Positions 46,507 to 58,069 of a DNA stretch of 64,000 bases are shown here, piece after piece. The stretch covers positions 1 to 64,000 of the forward strand of contig NZ_NIXO01000018.1 in NCBI RefSeq assembly GCF_002204795.1. The letters run 5' to 3'. Under the pieces are notes generated by a model. It was not told the DNA's origin and searched no databases. It worked only from the letters and a program-made list of their open reading frames with translations. This DNA comes from Pseudomonas sp. K2I15 (GTDB lineage: Bacteria; Pseudomonadota; Gammaproteobacteria; Pseudomonadales; Pseudomonadaceae). The translations under genes were made by a program, and so were the position numbers. The number at the start of each line of letters is the position of its first letter. The stretch's first letter is position 1.

Positions 46507-47994
46507 ATGACCGTGCTCAAAGCACTCAAAAAGATGTTCGGTAAAAGCGAGGCTGAGCAGCTCGCGCCAGGTTCCAGTGCCCCCGCCCACGTCCAAGGCA
46601 GCCGCAACGACGGTCAGCAGCCTGGCCGGACCGCACCTGTTGCCTCGCCAAAAAAAGAGCCGGTGACCACACCCGCCACGGTTAACGTCGCTGAAGAACC
46701 AGCCGCCGACAAACCACGCCAGGAGCCACGCCAGGAAAAACCGCGCCGCGAACGCGCGCCCAAACCTGTGGTTATTCCCTGGAAACTGGAAGACTTCGCC
46801 GTCGAACCCCAGGAAGGCAAAACCCGCTTTCATGACTTCAAGCTCGCCCCGGAACTGATGCACGCCATCCAGGACCTGGGTTTCCCGTACTGCACGCCGA
46901 TCCAGGCGCAGGTGCTGGGCTTCACCCTCGCCGGCAAAGACGCCATCGGTCGCGCCCAGACCGGCACCGGCAAGACCGCCGCTTTCCTGATCTCGATCAT
47001 CACTCAGTTGCTGCAAACCCCGCCGCCCAAAGAGCGCTACATGGGTGAGCCACGCGCACTGATCATCGCCCCGACCCGGGAGCTGGTGGTACAGATCGCC
47101 AAGGACGCCGCCGACCTGACCAAATACACCGGCCTTAACGTGATGACGTTTGTCGGTGGCATGGACTTCGACAAGCAGCTCAAGCACCTGGAAGCGCGCC
47201 ATTGCGACATCCTTGTGGCCACGCCGGGCCGCTTGCTGGACTTCAACCAGCGTGGCGACGTGCACCTGGACATGGTCGAAGTGATGGTGCTGGACGAAGC
47301 CGACCGCATGCTCGACATGGGTTTCATCCCGCAAGTGCGTCAGATCATTCGCCAGACCCCGCCGAAAAACGAGCGCCAGACCCTGTTGTTCTCCGCGACC
47401 TTCACCGAAGACGTGATGAACCTCGCCAAGCAGTGGACCACCGACCCGTCCATCGTCGAGATCGAGGCACTCAACGTTGCCAGCGAGAACGTCGAACAGC
47501 ACATCTATGCGGTGGCCGGTGCCGACAAATACAAGCTGCTCTACAACCTCATCAACGACAACGGTTGGGAGCGCGTGATGGTGTTTGCCAACCGCAAGGA
47601 CGAAGTGCGGCGCATCGAAGAACGCCTGGTGCGTGATGGCGTCAACGCCGCACAACTGTCTGGCGACGTGCCCCAGCACAAGCGCATCAAGACCCTGGAA
47701 GGCTTCCGCGAAGGCAAGATTCGCGTGCTGGTGGCCACCGACGTGGCCGGGCGCGGGATTCACATCGATGGCATCAGCCACGTGATCAACTTCACCCTGC
47801 CGGAAGTGCCGGACGACTACGTGCACCGGATTGGCCGTACCGGCCGTGCGGGCGCTGCGGGCGTGTCCATCAGCTTTGCCGGTGAAGACGATTCGTACCA
47901 GTTGCCGTCGATCGAAACGCTGCTGGGTCGCAAGATCAGTTGCGAAACGCCGCCGACGCATTTGTTGCGCCCAGTGGAGCGCAAACGCCCTTAA
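46507..47994 (+). CDS. rhlB: DEAD-box ATP-dependent RNA helicase RhlB
   Basis: 495 residues. About 95 disordered basic and proline-rich residues precede the helicase core. Core motifs are the Q motif ([10 protein letters not shown]), [36 protein letters not shown] and HRIGRTGR. RhlB unwinds RNA, often with RNase E in the degradosome. The long N-terminal extension is typical of Pseudomonas RhlB, not E. coli. Start ATG at 46507. Confidence 0.94.
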   Translation: MTVLKALKKMFGKSEAEQLAPGSSAPAHVQGSRNDGQQPGRTAPVASPKKEPVTTPATVNVAEEPAADKPRQEPRQEKPRRERAPKPVVIPWKLEDFAVEPQEGKTRFHDFKLAPELMHAIQDLGFPYCTPIQAQVLGFTLAGKDAIGRAQTGTGKTAAFLISIITQLLQTPPPKERYMGEPRALIIAPTRELVVQIAKDAADLTKYTGLNVMTFVGGMDFDKQLKHLEARHCDILVATPGRLLDFNQRGDVHLDMVEVMVLDEADRMLDMGFIPQVRQIIRQTPPKNERQTLLFSATFTEDVMNLAKQWTTDPSIVEIEALNVASENVEQHIYAVAGADKYKLLYNLINDNGWERVMVFANRKDEVRRIEERLVRDGVNAAQLSGDVPQHKRIKTLEGFREGKIRVLVATDVAGRGIHIDGISHVINFTLPEVPDDYVHRIGRTGRAGAAGVSISFAGEDDSYQLPSIETLLGRKISCETPPTHLLRPVERKRP

Positions 47995-48013
47995 GCTGGA
48001 ATGCGGTAAACAA

Positions 48014-49297
<1,284 letters not shown>

Positions 49298-49303
49298 CCC
49301 GCC

Positions 49304-52300
49304 TCAGGCCGAACTCCATTCCGTCAGGATGGGTTGGCGAATACGCATGACTTCATCCCGAAAGGCCTGATGAAAGCTGGCACTGCTGCCTGGCATATCG
49401 ATAAAACGGTAGGCCAGGGGTTGTCCCTGGGGTTGGGCCGAGACGATTCCTTGCTCATCGTCCGGCTCAATGGGAGCATTGGATTGCAGGCTTTTAACCC
49501 GGCCGTCAGCTGAACGGTAAGAGTTGAGCACACGCAAGCCAAAACGAAATGCACCATAACTCTGGCTAAAGGTGGTGACTCCAGACTTGTCCGTGAATTT
49601 GTACGACAAGCCAACGATCTGCTTGCCTGCCGCCAGCAGGCCGGCACCTAAGGGCTTGTCAAAAAAACTCGCAGTTTTGGCAACCTTCTCGAGCGTCGCG
49701 GCTTTCTGCGCCGCGCTATACGCCAGGCTGGCAGAGGCGTAGGCACCACCGAAACTGGCCACCCAACCCGCCACGGCGAACCCGGCAGACGCCCACCCCA
49801 GGTTGTTGATGTGATGCGAGCGATCCCAGCCTTTCTGCTTGTCCACCGCCTCGATGCCCAACGCAGCAAGTCCCAGCGTGCCACCGATCACGCCGGCTAC
49901 TGAGGCCGCCACCAACGCCGATTTCGCGACAATGGCCATGGTGGCCGCGCTCGCCGCGATTGCCCCCAACAATCCCACGGCGCCAAATCCCAGGGTGACC
50001 ACCGTCAAGCCCAGTGCAACCCCGGTGAGCGTCCACCGGGCCCACGTCGGGAGACTGAAGTAACCACTGGGGTCCACACGGTTGATCGGGTCGCCAACGC
50101 AGTAGGCGTAGCTATTGACCCCGCCTTCATCAAAGGGGCTCAACGGATCGGGAGAGAGGAATATCATCAGTTCGGGGTCATAGGCGCGTCGCCCGTTACC
50201 CAAGTGATAGAGGTTGACCGGCACATCCAGGCGCTCACCGTTGAAGGCCGGCAGTTGCAGGTCTGCCAGGGCCCGGACCTTGCCGTCATTGAGGTCGATC
50301 CTGGCGTTACCGTAGGGCGCGTATTGGCGACGAATCAGGTCCTGGCCAGGCACCAGCGTTCCGCGAACACTGCCCGACGCATCGTGGGCCAGCATTTGCA
50401 GGCCTTCCACGCCGCCCATTCGGACCAGCACCGGGTCCTCGGCACGCAGGTAGCGTATTTTTTTGGCCCCCTGTACCAGGGTGTCCAGGCGATCCCCCGC
50501 ATAGGCCAGCATCACGGGTGCCTCGGCACCCCGGGAGGCGAGCACTTGCCGTGCCTCGGCGTCGTATTCATAGGTGTATTTGAACGTATCGGTTTGCACG
50601 CTGGCCAGTTGATCAAAGTGGTTGAAGCCGAAGGTGCGCCCCGGAACGCCCCGCAGCAAATTACCCGCGGCGTCATAGGTCAGGTGCAGGTCCCGTGCAG
50701 GGTTTGTGTGAGTGACACGAGTCAGCCGAGTGGGGTCGTCACCCTGGAAGAAACGCGCGCTGGTATCAAGGCTGCCATCGGCAAAGCTCGTCGTCACAGC
50801 CGTCAGGTTATCGAGGGCGTCATAACTGAAGGCTTGCGCCTTGATGCCACGACCCTGTGAATCCTGCGGGTATTCAGTCCCCTCACACTGGTAGGTGGTC
50901 AGCCTTGAGTAGCCGTCGTAATTAAACGTCTCGCCGGTCAGCACGGCATTATTTTCGCCCCTCACCACGCGGGTCGCCAACAAGCCGTCACTGTCATACG
51001 TGCTGGCGACGCTCTGCAGGAGCCCGCCTCCGAGTTCAAGACGGCGCACGCTTTCCAGCCCCCACTCGTCATAGGTCACCGACTCGATGAGTTGCCACAA
51101 CCGATAGGTGGTGACCAGCGCATGGGGGCGGCCCAGGCTGTCATAGGTCTGGGTTACGCCCAGAGCACCCGTGACGATCAGGGAAAACCGCCCGAGCGAG
51201 TCATAGGTCAATACACTGTTCTGCCCGTCAGCTGCGACGTGTTTCAACAGCCGCCCGCCCGGTGAATAACTGTAGCGTCCGGTCAAGGTGGCGCTGGCGC
51301 TGGTCTGGACTTCCTCCTCAAGGTAGCCATTGCTGTCGTAGTGCATCTGATGTTTGAGGCTGGAAACCTGCGAATGCCGCATGGCCCCACTGATCAGGTC
51401 ATGCTGGAAATCAGCCTGCGGATGGCCTGGAGTCTGGATGCTCGTCAACACATCCAGCTCCGGATCATAACGCTGGGTCTGGCGATCGCCCCGAGGGGAA
51501 ATCTCCACGGTGGGGTACAACTGGTCGGCCTTGTATTCCCAGCCAGTGGCCGCAGCGTTGCCGCGTGCCTGGGAGGTCACGCGACCGAGGCTGTCGTAGC
51601 TGCACGTGCCGACACACTTGCCGTTGACAGAGATACCGCTGGCCATCTGCTCACTGGTGCCGGGCATATACTCCGTCAACCGATCCCGGGCCGGCGTTCC
51701 GTCGGATGGAGTCTCCAGGGTCGAGACCACGCGGTCGAAAGCATCATAGGTGTATTGAGTACGGGTTTTTCTCGCGTCCACCAACGCTGTACAACGGCCC
51801 AAGCCGTCGTAGGTGCGGGTTTCCACCTCGCGGTGCACTCCTTTGCTGCTCAAGCGCTCCACCCGCACCGGCTGGTTGTGGGCGTTGAACCAGGTTTGCA
51901 GGCGTACTCCGCCTTCAGTACCGGTGACCCTGAGGTTCTGCAACGGGTCATAGTCGTCGAGCAGAACCTGACCATCCGGCTGGACCACACGACTGGCGTT
52001 GCCCCATTTGTTGTAGCCATGGACGGTTGTCAATGAACGCGGGCCGTCGCTCAGATAATCGACTCGAGTCTGTTCCACGATCTGCCCCAAGGCGTCGTAA
52101 CGCCAGGTGCCCAGCAGCCGTTCTTGCAGCGGGCTTCCTTGAAGACACTGCATAGCAGACACCTGCCGGCCAAGCCCGTCGAAATAGGTCGCAACCTTGT
52201 TGCCATTGGCATCAGTGGTCACCAGATGGGCGAGCTTGTCGGCAACCGCAAAATGATAGTCATAACGGCGCTCGGCCTTTTGTGGTTTGCCCGGTGCTGC

Positions 52301-54094
52301 CGTTTCAGTCATCAGCCTGCCACTGACATCGAACGTCATGGCCAACACGCTGCTCGCATCCCGGGTCATGGAGAGGATGCGCCGGTTAGTGAGTGACAGC
52401 GCGCGCGCCGAGGTCAGCCGTTGGCCGGCCTCACGCCCTTCAAGGCGACGTGTTTCGGTCAGGGTGTCAGCGCTGACGCTGTAGCTGAAATCTGTGGTCT
52501 GCGCGAGCCGGTCGAGGGTGGTGGTCGAAGCTTTCAACCGCCCGTGCAAGGCCGGATTACTCACTTGATCATAATAGGCGTGCTGGGTAAACGCCGCTCC
52601 CGCCCGACTGGTCGCGAGCTGCAGCACAAAGTAGCCACCATTCGCCGTCGACAGCCGCGTATGGGTGTGTTCGGTAATCCTGGGGGCAACCGTGGTGTTG
52701 GCGGGTACCAGTCGTTCCTGCTTCAGGTAACGCTGAAAGAAGTCATGAGGGTCGGCGGGGCATTTATCGCCATCACCGGCAATCGGGTAATAGCTGTACT
52801 CAGTGCGCACCCCGGTAGATTCGGTACGGCTCAACTCATTGCCGTAGTCATCGGTCTGGATAACTTGCACCTCCTCCCGGCCCTGGCCACCGGCGACCAG
52901 CTCAAACCGCTTGGTCACCTCCCGCGGCAATTGCAGGTTGGCAGGTTGGTCCGGGAACAGTTTGCCTGCGAGCACATTGTAGGCAATGGTGGTGGTCACC
53001 CGCGTTCCTTCTCGGCGGACCTGCTCTTCGGTCATCAGGTGAAACTTGTTAAAGGTGTCACGCGTGGTGCTCAGCACGGCATCTTTGTTGGCGATGTCGA
53101 TGCTGGTTTCTTCCGTCCAGTAGTCGTAGTCGCCGGCGACCAGATATAGGTTGTCTTCGCCTTCGCGAAAACCGCCGCCAAACGGAAAACCCGTGAAGTT
53201 GCACCCAGTGCTGTAGCTGTACGTTTTAGCCATCGAGGGCTGGCTGGCGCCCGGCGTTTGCCGCCAGCCCACCACCCGGGGGATGTACTGACCGTTTGCA
53301 TATTGATGGCCATTTTCTTCATAGCTGATCAGGTCGTTGCCACCCATGGGCGACTTCACTTCACTGATGGCTATCAAGCCATTGCGGAACGGTCGGGTGT
53401 AGATGAATTCATAGGCCGCAGTACCCGGCGGCTGCGTGCGGTCGTAAGGGGCAGTGACACTGGTCAACTGGTTGTTGGTATTGGCATGGGTGAATCGCGT
53501 GCGGGCATGACGCCCGCCTTCTACACGGGTATCGGCCATGGCCAGCACGCCGTCGATGTAGGTCAATAGCAACAGTTCCTCGCCGTTGTGATCGAGAATC
53601 CGTTCCAGGGGGCCGCCACCAGGGTAGCGAAAGCTCAAACGCTCACCATTTTCAAACTGGATGGCGTTGATCTTGTAAGGCCCGGAACTGCTGGGGCGAC
53701 CCAGTATTTCAACGGTGCCATCCTTGTAGATCACATGCAGCGTCGACTCTGCGACACGCTGGACCACCACGTCCTTGAGCTTGTGATCCTTGATAACCAG
53801 GGTGCGCCCTACGGAGGGGAGGCTCTGGGTTTGAAATTGCTCGCCTGTGATCAAGGTCAGTCTTGAAGTGGCAACATCGAACTCGGTATTGCTCAGGCGC
53901 CATCCAGCACCATAGTTGCCCGACGCCTGGGTATTCATCATGGAAAACGTGAGCACGATTTCCCGACTGACTTCCAGCGGCCCCTGCGGGTAAAGCGTGG
54001 CCAGTCGAATCAGACAGCCGTATTGGCCGGTGCGAACATCGACTGAACCACTCAGGTGGGTGTTGAAGTTAAACGCGTTGGAGTAGACATTCAC
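49304..54094 (-). CDS. RHS/YD-repeat protein of the TcC-like toxin type
   Basis: 1596 residues. The N-terminus (NAFNFNTHLSGSVDVRTGQY) is that of free-standing Pseudomonas RHS shells. Many YD repeats follow (YDALGQIVEQT, YDSLGRVTSQ, YDGLGRCTAL). The RHS core closes at about residue 1340 with NGRRAYDPELMIFLSPDPLS, FDEGGVNSYAYCVGDP and INRVDPSG. The last 255 residues are the variable effector part. They hold a long hydrophobic Ala/Gly-rich segment (WARWTLTGVALGLTVVTLGF onward) and a hydrophilic tail, not a familiar enzyme. GTG start. No signal peptide. No immunity-like gene follows it, as the next gene is convergent. Confidence 0.88.
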   Translation of the reverse strand: MNVYSNAFNFNTHLSGSVDVRTGQYGCLIRLATLYPQGPLEVSREIVLTFSMMNTQASGNYGAGWRLSNTEFDVATSRLTLITGEQFQTQSLPSVGRTLVIKDHKLKDVVVQRVAESTLHVIYKDGTVEILGRPSSSGPYKINAIQFENGERLSFRYPGGGPLERILDHNGEELLLLTYIDGVLAMADTRVEGGRHARTRFTHANTNNQLTSVTAPYDRTQPPGTAAYEFIYTRPFRNGLIAISEVKSPMGGNDLISYEENGHQYANGQYIPRVVGWRQTPGASQPSMAKTYSYSTGCNFTGFPFGGGFREGEDNLYLVAGDYDYWTEETSIDIANKDAVLSTTRDTFNKFHLMTEEQVRREGTRVTTTIAYNVLAGKLFPDQPANLQLPREVTKRFELVAGGQGREEVQVIQTDDYGNELSRTESTGVRTEYSYYPIAGDGDKCPADPHDFFQRYLKQERLVPANTTVAPRITEHTHTRLSTANGGYFVLQLATSRAGAAFTQHAYYDQVSNPALHGRLKASTTTLDRLAQTTDFSYSVSADTLTETRRLEGREAGQRLTSARALSLTNRRILSMTRDASSVLAMTFDVSGRLMTETAAPGKPQKAERRYDYHFAVADKLAHLVTTDANGNKVATYFDGLGRQVSAMQCLQGSPLQERLLGTWRYDALGQIVEQTRVDYLSDGPRSLTTVHGYNKWGNASRVVQPDGQVLLDDYDPLQNLRVTGTEGGVRLQTWFNAHNQPVRVERLSSKGVHREVETRTYDGLGRCTALVDARKTRTQYTYDAFDRVVSTLETPSDGTPARDRLTEYMPGTSEQMASGISVNGKCVGTCSYDSLGRVTSQARGNAAATGWEYKADQLYPTVEISPRGDRQTQRYDPELDVLTSIQTPGHPQADFQHDLISGAMRHSQVSSLKHQMHYDSNGYLEEEVQTSASATLTGRYSYSPGGRLLKHVAADGQNSVLTYDSLGRFSLIVTGALGVTQTYDSLGRPHALVTTYRLWQLIESVTYDEWGLESVRRLELGGGLLQSVASTYDSDGLLATRVVRGENNAVLTGETFNYDGYSRLTTYQCEGTEYPQDSQGRGIKAQAFSYDALDNLTAVTTSFADGSLDTSARFFQGDDPTRLTRVTHTNPARDLHLTYDAAGNLLRGVPGRTFGFNHFDQLASVQTDTFKYTYEYDAEARQVLASRGAEAPVMLAYAGDRLDTLVQGAKKIRYLRAEDPVLVRMGGVEGLQMLAHDASGSVRGTLVPGQDLIRRQYAPYGNARIDLNDGKVRALADLQLPAFNGERLDVPVNLYHLGNGRRAYDPELMIFLSPDPLSPFDEGGVNSYAYCVGDPINRVDPSGYFSLPTWARWTLTGVALGLTVVTLGFGAVGLLGAIAASAATMAIVAKSALVAASVAGVIGGTLGLAALGIEAVDKQKGWDRSHHINNLGWASAGFAVAGWVASFGGAYASASLAYSAAQKAATLEKVAKTASFFDKPLGAGLLAAGKQIVGLSYKFTDKSGVTTFSQSYGAFRFGLRVLNSYRSADGRVKSLQSNAPIEPDDEQGIVSAQPQGQPLAYRFIDMPGSSASFHQAFRDEVMRIRQPILTEWSSA

Positions 54095-54155
54095 GGTGGC
54101 AGCCCTTATTCAGGAAGAACGCTATCGCGTCACTGGATAGAAAAAAGCGTCACCG

Positions 54156-55154
54156 CTAGCTCCTCAATTCCAACAGATTTCTATTGCTGGCCCAGTCCAC
54201 GTAAAATACGTGTTCGCACCCGTAGTTATCCCATAAACGCCATGCACTCTTTAGTTCACTGTTCGGCGTGTCAACCTGCCCCGTGTACCGAAGAGCCCGC
54301 ATTATGGTAGGCCGACGATTAAACTCTATATATGGATTATCCCCGGGAGGGCGCTGAACGTCACTCATACGCAATAGCAAACCGAGCGTATCTTTCCCCC
54401 AAATAACTCCCCCTTTTCTGCGCACCCCCCTATTCCCTGTATCCCATATAAAGGATGTCTGGAAATGCATACCTTCGTGATTCACTGGCGCTGGGCGGTC
54501 CAACCCAAAGTTCTCAACGAAACGCAAACCATTCGGTGGCGTCCAGTAATACACATCTACATCAACATCCCTGGTATCAATTTTTCCATCGAAGGCATCT
54601 GTATCATGGTACACGGTCAAGTCCGCCGCGCTCAAACGATATGGACGAGTAGGCTCAATATGCACATAGCTATTAAAAGACACCGTACCGAAAGTCCCAT
54701 TGGTTGTATAAACCTTCCCTCCAACGACGATACGCCCCATAAAACGCTGGACCTCGATGGGAATATCCGAATTGACACGCATGTAGCGTGCTATCTCTTC
54801 GATGGGCGTGATTCCCGGTACAGGGATGATAGTTCCTGGCGGTTCGCTACCCTCTTCTCCTTCAACACCTGAACGTCTAAGCCCGGCGTCATATTTATTT
54901 TTCTGGCGATCACAATACCAGCCTGAGGGCAGCGGTTGAGCCGGTACGCCATAACCGGTAATCGTTGCACTTTCAACTTCAGTGGGGGTTAACGGTGTAC
55001 TGCGCCAATTACCGTTTTCATCTTCCACTTCCTTGACAATCAAAAGATTCACCCTGCACTGATGACGCCCATTGGTATAAAGCGCATTGGTTAGCGTCTG
55101 TCGACCTGGAAGTTCAATCTCAAATAGTTTTAATTGCACATCACCCGCAGACAC
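54156..55154 (-). CDS. Unknown protein preceding the RHS gene
   Basis: 332 residues that I do not recognise. GTG start with GGAGG 5 bases upstream. Soluble, no signal or membrane segment. Tyr/Trp-rich segments (YYWTPPNGLRFVENFG, HEGMHFQTSFIWDTGNRGV, WRLWDNYGCEHVFYVDWAS) suggest a mostly beta, ligand- or sugar-binding fold. GC is clearly lower than in the flanks. It ends 61 bases before the RHS gene on the same strand, so the two may be one transcript. A toxin chaperone, secretion partner or second effector are all possible; none is shown. Confidence 0.75.
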   Translation of the reverse strand: MSAGDVQLKLFEIELPGRQTLTNALYTNGRHQCRVNLLIVKEVEDENGNWRSTPLTPTEVESATITGYGVPAQPLPSGWYCDRQKNKYDAGLRRSGVEGEEGSEPPGTIIPVPGITPIEEIARYMRVNSDIPIEVQRFMGRIVVGGKVYTTNGTFGTVSFNSYVHIEPTRPYRLSAADLTVYHDTDAFDGKIDTRDVDVDVYYWTPPNGLRFVENFGLDRPAPVNHEGMHFQTSFIWDTGNRGVRRKGGVIWGKDTLGLLLRMSDVQRPPGDNPYIEFNRRPTIMRALRYTGQVDTPNSELKSAWRLWDNYGCEHVFYVDWASNRNLLELRS

Positions 55155-55250
55155 GGCGACCTCCTCGAGAGTTTTGCGTAAGTACTCTTCGCAAAATGCT
55201 CTCCACTAAATTAGTTAACACCCTTTGACTGACTGATAGTTAATACCTAA

Positions 55251-55296
55251 AAAAAACCCCCGCCTACTGTCATAATTGACAGTAGGCGGGGGTTTT
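55251..55296. terminator. Strong intrinsic terminator of moaCDE
   Basis: A perfect 20-base stem, AAAACCCCCGCC extended by TACTGTCA and its complement, has a TAAT loop and A/T flanks. It lies 60 bases beyond the moaE stop and insulates the RHS locus from it. Confidence 0.93.
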
Positions 55297-55357
55297 ACAG
55301 AGCAAAACGAAATTAAACCAGGCGTGGTTATTCCCGCTACTTGGCGCTAATCAAAAA

Positions 55358-55807
55358 CTAAGTCCAGCGCTGCGCCGCCTGATGATCGCTGTCCCGGCCC
55401 TCCACCCAGCGTGGCCCTTCACTGGTGTTTTCTTTCTTCCAGAACGGCGCCCGCGTTTTCAGGTAGTCCATCACAAAAGCGCAGGCATCAAACGCCGCCT
55501 GGCGATGGGCACTGGCCGCCGCCACGAACACGATCGGTTCACCCGGCTCAAGGGCGCCGATGCGGTGCAGCACTTCCAGCTTGAGCAGCGGCCAGCGTTG
55601 TTCAGCCTCCACGGCAATTTTACCGAGGGCTTTTTCAGTCATGCCCGGATAGTGCTCAAGGAACATCCCCGCCACATCCAGGCCATCGTTGAAATCACGC
55701 ACATAGCCGACAAAACTCACCACCGCGCCCACGCCCACATTGGCGGCATGCATCGCGTTGACTTCAGCACCCGGATCAAACGCCTCGGCCTGCACCCGAA
55801 TCGCCAT
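55358..55807 (-). CDS. moaE: Molybdopterin synthase catalytic subunit
   Basis: 149 residues. VGAVVSFVGYVRDFNDGLDV and LEHYPGMTEKALGKI are family motifs. HRIGALEPGEPIVFVAAASA leads to HRQAAFDACAFVMDYLKTRA, then PFWKKE with the catalytic lysine. It transfers sulfur from MoaD to precursor Z to make molybdopterin. It starts 2 bases after moaD. Confidence 0.95.
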   Translation of the reverse strand: MAIRVQAEAFDPGAEVNAMHAANVGVGAVVSFVGYVRDFNDGLDVAGMFLEHYPGMTEKALGKIAVEAEQRWPLLKLEVLHRIGALEPGEPIVFVAAASAHRQAAFDACAFVMDYLKTRAPFWKKENTSEGPRWVEGRDSDHQAAQRWT

Positions 55808-55809
55808 GG

Positions 55810-56052
55810 TCAGCCTCCGGTCACGGGCGGGAAAAACGCCACTTCGTCGCCGTCAACCAGCGGCTCGTCCAGCGAACACAACTCTTCGTTGCGCGCGCAC
55901 ATCAAGCCGGTTTCGTTGAGCACTTCAAAGCCGGGATCGCCCGCCAATGCCTGGCGCACGGCTTCGATCGTGGCGAATTCGCCTTCAACTTCCAGCGAGT
56001 CCAGGTCCACCGCTTCGCGGTAGCGGGCAAAAAACAGTACGGTGATGCTCAT
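55810..56052 (-). CDS. moaD: Molybdopterin synthase sulfur carrier subunit
   Basis: 80 residues with a ubiquitin-like fold ([20 protein letters not shown]) and the required C-terminal Gly-Gly (FFPPVTGG) that is thiocarboxylated. The ATG at 56052 overlaps the moaC stop in ATGA. A longer upstream reading overlaps moaC in another frame and is rejected. Confidence 0.95.
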   Translation of the reverse strand: MSITVLFFARYREAVDLDSLEVEGEFATIEAVRQALAGDPGFEVLNETGLMCARNEELCSLDEPLVDGDEVAFFPPVTGG

Positions 56053-56522
56053 ACCTGGTCCGCCTTGAAATGCCCGCTCTTGCCGCCGAGTTTCTCCAGC
56101 AGCCGAATATTTTCGATAGTCATGCCGCGGTCCACGGCCTTGCACATGTCGTAGATCGTCAGGGCTGCCACGCTGGCCGCCGTCAACGCTTCCATCTCCA
56201 CGCCGGTCTGGCCGGAGAGTTTGCAGCGGGCGAGGATGTGCACGGCGTCGACGCCATCGGCACTGAGTTCCACCTTGACCCCGGTGAGCATCAGCGGGTG
56301 GCACAGGGGAATCAGGTCGCTGGTTTTTTTCGCGGCCTGGATCCCGGCGATGCGGGCTACGGCAAACACGTCGCCCTTGGGATGGGCGCCGTCGACAATC
56401 ATTTTCAGGGTCTCGGGCAACATGCGCACCCGCGCTTCGGCCACGGCTTCACGGAACGTCACGGCTTTTTCAGTGACGTCGACCATATGGGCGCGACCTT
56501 GGGAATCGAGATGAGTCAGCAC
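56049..56522 (-). CDS. moaC: Cyclic pyranopterin monophosphate synthase
   Basis: 157 residues from a GTG at 56522, chosen because AGGAG lies 7 bases upstream. It gives [20 protein letters not shown]. Core motifs are [33 protein letters not shown] and [20 protein letters not shown]. It acts with MoaA in the first step of molybdenum cofactor synthesis. First of moaCDE here; moaA and moaB are not adjacent. Confidence 0.95.
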   Translation of the reverse strand: MLTHLDSQGRAHMVDVTEKAVTFREAVAEARVRMLPETLKMIVDGAHPKGDVFAVARIAGIQAAKKTSDLIPLCHPLMLTGVKVELSADGVDAVHILARCKLSGQTGVEMEALTAASVAALTIYDMCKAVDRGMTIENIRLLEKLGGKSGHFKADQV

Positions 56523-56571
56523 AGGGATACTCCTGATCAGGAGCACCGATTGTAAACCCAACGCAGATCAA

Positions 56572-56663
56572 ATGTGGGAGCGGGCTTGCTCGCGAAGGCG
56601 GTGTGTCAGCCAATACATCCGGCGACTGACACTTTGATTTCGCGAGCAAGCCCGCTCCCACAT
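56572..56663. repeat. REP-like inverted repeat
   Basis: Perfect 25-base arms (56572-56596 and 56639-56663) start ATGTGGGAGCGGGCTTG. An inner pair TGTCAG/CTGACA strengthens the fold. Same family as 121-197. It lies between the phoH stop and moaC. Confidence 0.85.
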
Positions 56664-56674
56664 GGGTTAGTGGG

Positions 56675-58069
56675 TTACAGGTGAGATTCGGCGTATTCGG
56701 CCAGAATCGAGCGAGGGACACCTTGCAGGGCGATGTGCACGCCGTTCGGGAAGTCCTTGAAGCGTTCTGTCAGGTAAGTCAGCCCGGAGCTGGTCGCGGA
56801 CAAGTAAGGGGTGTCGATCTGTGCCAGGTTGCCCAGGCACACCACTTTGGAACCGGCGCCGGCACGGGTGATGATGGTTTTCATCTGGTGCGGCGTAAGG
56901 TTCTGGCATTCATCGATCAAAATCAGGCTTTGCTGGAAGCTGCGACCCCGTATGTAGTTGAGGGATTTGAACTGCAACGGCACTTTGCTGAGGATGTAGT
57001 CGACGCTGCCATGGGTGTTTTCGTCATCCATGTGCAAGGCTTCGAGGTTGTCGGTGATCGCCCCCAGCCACGGCTCCATTTTTTCCGCTTCGGTGCCGGG
57101 CAGGAAGCCAATCTCCTGGTCCAGGCCCTGCACGCTGCGGGTGGCGATGATGCGGCGATAGCGTTTGGTAACCATGGTCTGTTCGATGGCGGCCGCCAGG
57201 GCGAGGATGGTTTTCCCCGAGCCTGCGGCGCCGGTCAGGTTGACCAGGTGAATATCTGGGTCAAGCAAGGCATACAGCGCCAGGCTCTGGTAAATATCAC
57301 GCGGTTTCAGGCCCCAGGCTTCCTGGTGCAACAGGGGTTCCTGATGCAGGTCGAGGATCAGCAGCTTGTCGACCTGGATCTCTTTGATCCAGCCCACAAA
57401 GCCCTGTTCGTCGATGATGAATTCGTTGATGTGCACAGCCGGCAGGTTGTCGATCAGCTGTACCTGGTGCCAGGTGCGGCCATGGTCCTGACGGGTTTCG
57501 ACCTTGCTGACGCGATCCCAGAACGAGCCGGTCATGGTGTGATAACCACGGGACAGCATCGACACGTCGTCGACAAGCTGGTCGGTACTGTAGTCCTCGG
57601 CAGCGATCCCACACGCTCGTGCCTTGAGGCGCATATTGATGTCTTTGGTTACCAGCACCAGGCGCAGGTCCTTGTCGCGCGCGTGCAGGTCGATCAATTG
57701 GTTGATGATTTTGTTGTCGTTCAGATTTTCCGGCAGCAGGCTGTTGGGCTCGCTGCGCTTGTTCATCAGAATCGACAGCAAGCCCTTGGGCCCGCTTTTG
57801 CCACGCTGGATCGGTACGCCCACCTCGACATCGTCGGGGGAGGCTTCGCCGAGGGTCTTGTCGATCAGGCGGATGGCCTGGCGGCATTCGGCTGCAACGC
57901 TGTGGTGCCCGCTTTTGAGTTTGTCGAGTTCCTCAAGCACGATCATCGGGATAGCGACGTGGTGTTCTTCGAAGTTAAGCAGTGCGTTTGGATCGTGAAT
58001 CAGTACGTTGGTATCAAGCACATAAAGGATTGGCTGGTCGGAAGAAGGGTTACGTCCATGATCATCCAT
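56675..58069 (-). CDS. PIN-PhoH family ATPase/ribonuclease
   Basis: 464 residues. The N-terminal PIN nuclease domain (YVLDTNVLIHDPNALLNF, then LVTKDINMRLKA) has its acidic residues. The C-terminal PhoH ATPase has Walker A TGAAGSGKT and Walker B LILIDECQNL, with RGRSFQQS. PhoH2-type PIN-PhoH proteins act as RNA-unwinding RNases in mycobacteria. The domain order and length fit that group (YlaK/PhoH2 type). Cytoplasmic. Confidence 0.93.
   Translation of the reverse strand: MDDHGRNPSSDQPILYVLDTNVLIHDPNALLNFEEHHVAIPMIVLEELDKLKSGHHSVAAECRQAIRLIDKTLGEASPDDVEVGVPIQRGKSGPKGLLSILMNKRSEPNSLLPENLNDNKIINQLIDLHARDKDLRLVLVTKDINMRLKARACGIAAEDYSTDQLVDDVSMLSRGYHTMTGSFWDRVSKVETRQDHGRTWHQVQLIDNLPAVHINEFIIDEQGFVGWIKEIQVDKLLILDLHQEPLLHQEAWGLKPRDIYQSLALYALLDPDIHLVNLTGAAGSGKTILALAAAIEQTMVTKRYRRIIATRSVQGLDQEIGFLPGTEAEKMEPWLGAITDNLEALHMDDENTHGSVDYILSKVPLQFKSLNYIRGRSFQQSLILIDECQNLTPHQMKTIITRAGAGSKVVCLGNLAQIDTPYLSATSSGLTYLTERFKDFPNGVHIALQGVPRSILAEYAESHL

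Noticed and set aside
49304..49600. Immunity gene for the RHS protein
   Set aside because: The adjacent gene is a convergent FAD oxidoreductase and no small frame with a start signal follows the RHS stop.
54156..55154. Shared origin of the 332-residue protein with the orphan gene at 1673
   Set aside because: Both are low-GC and beta-rich, but no aligned motif was found by eye.
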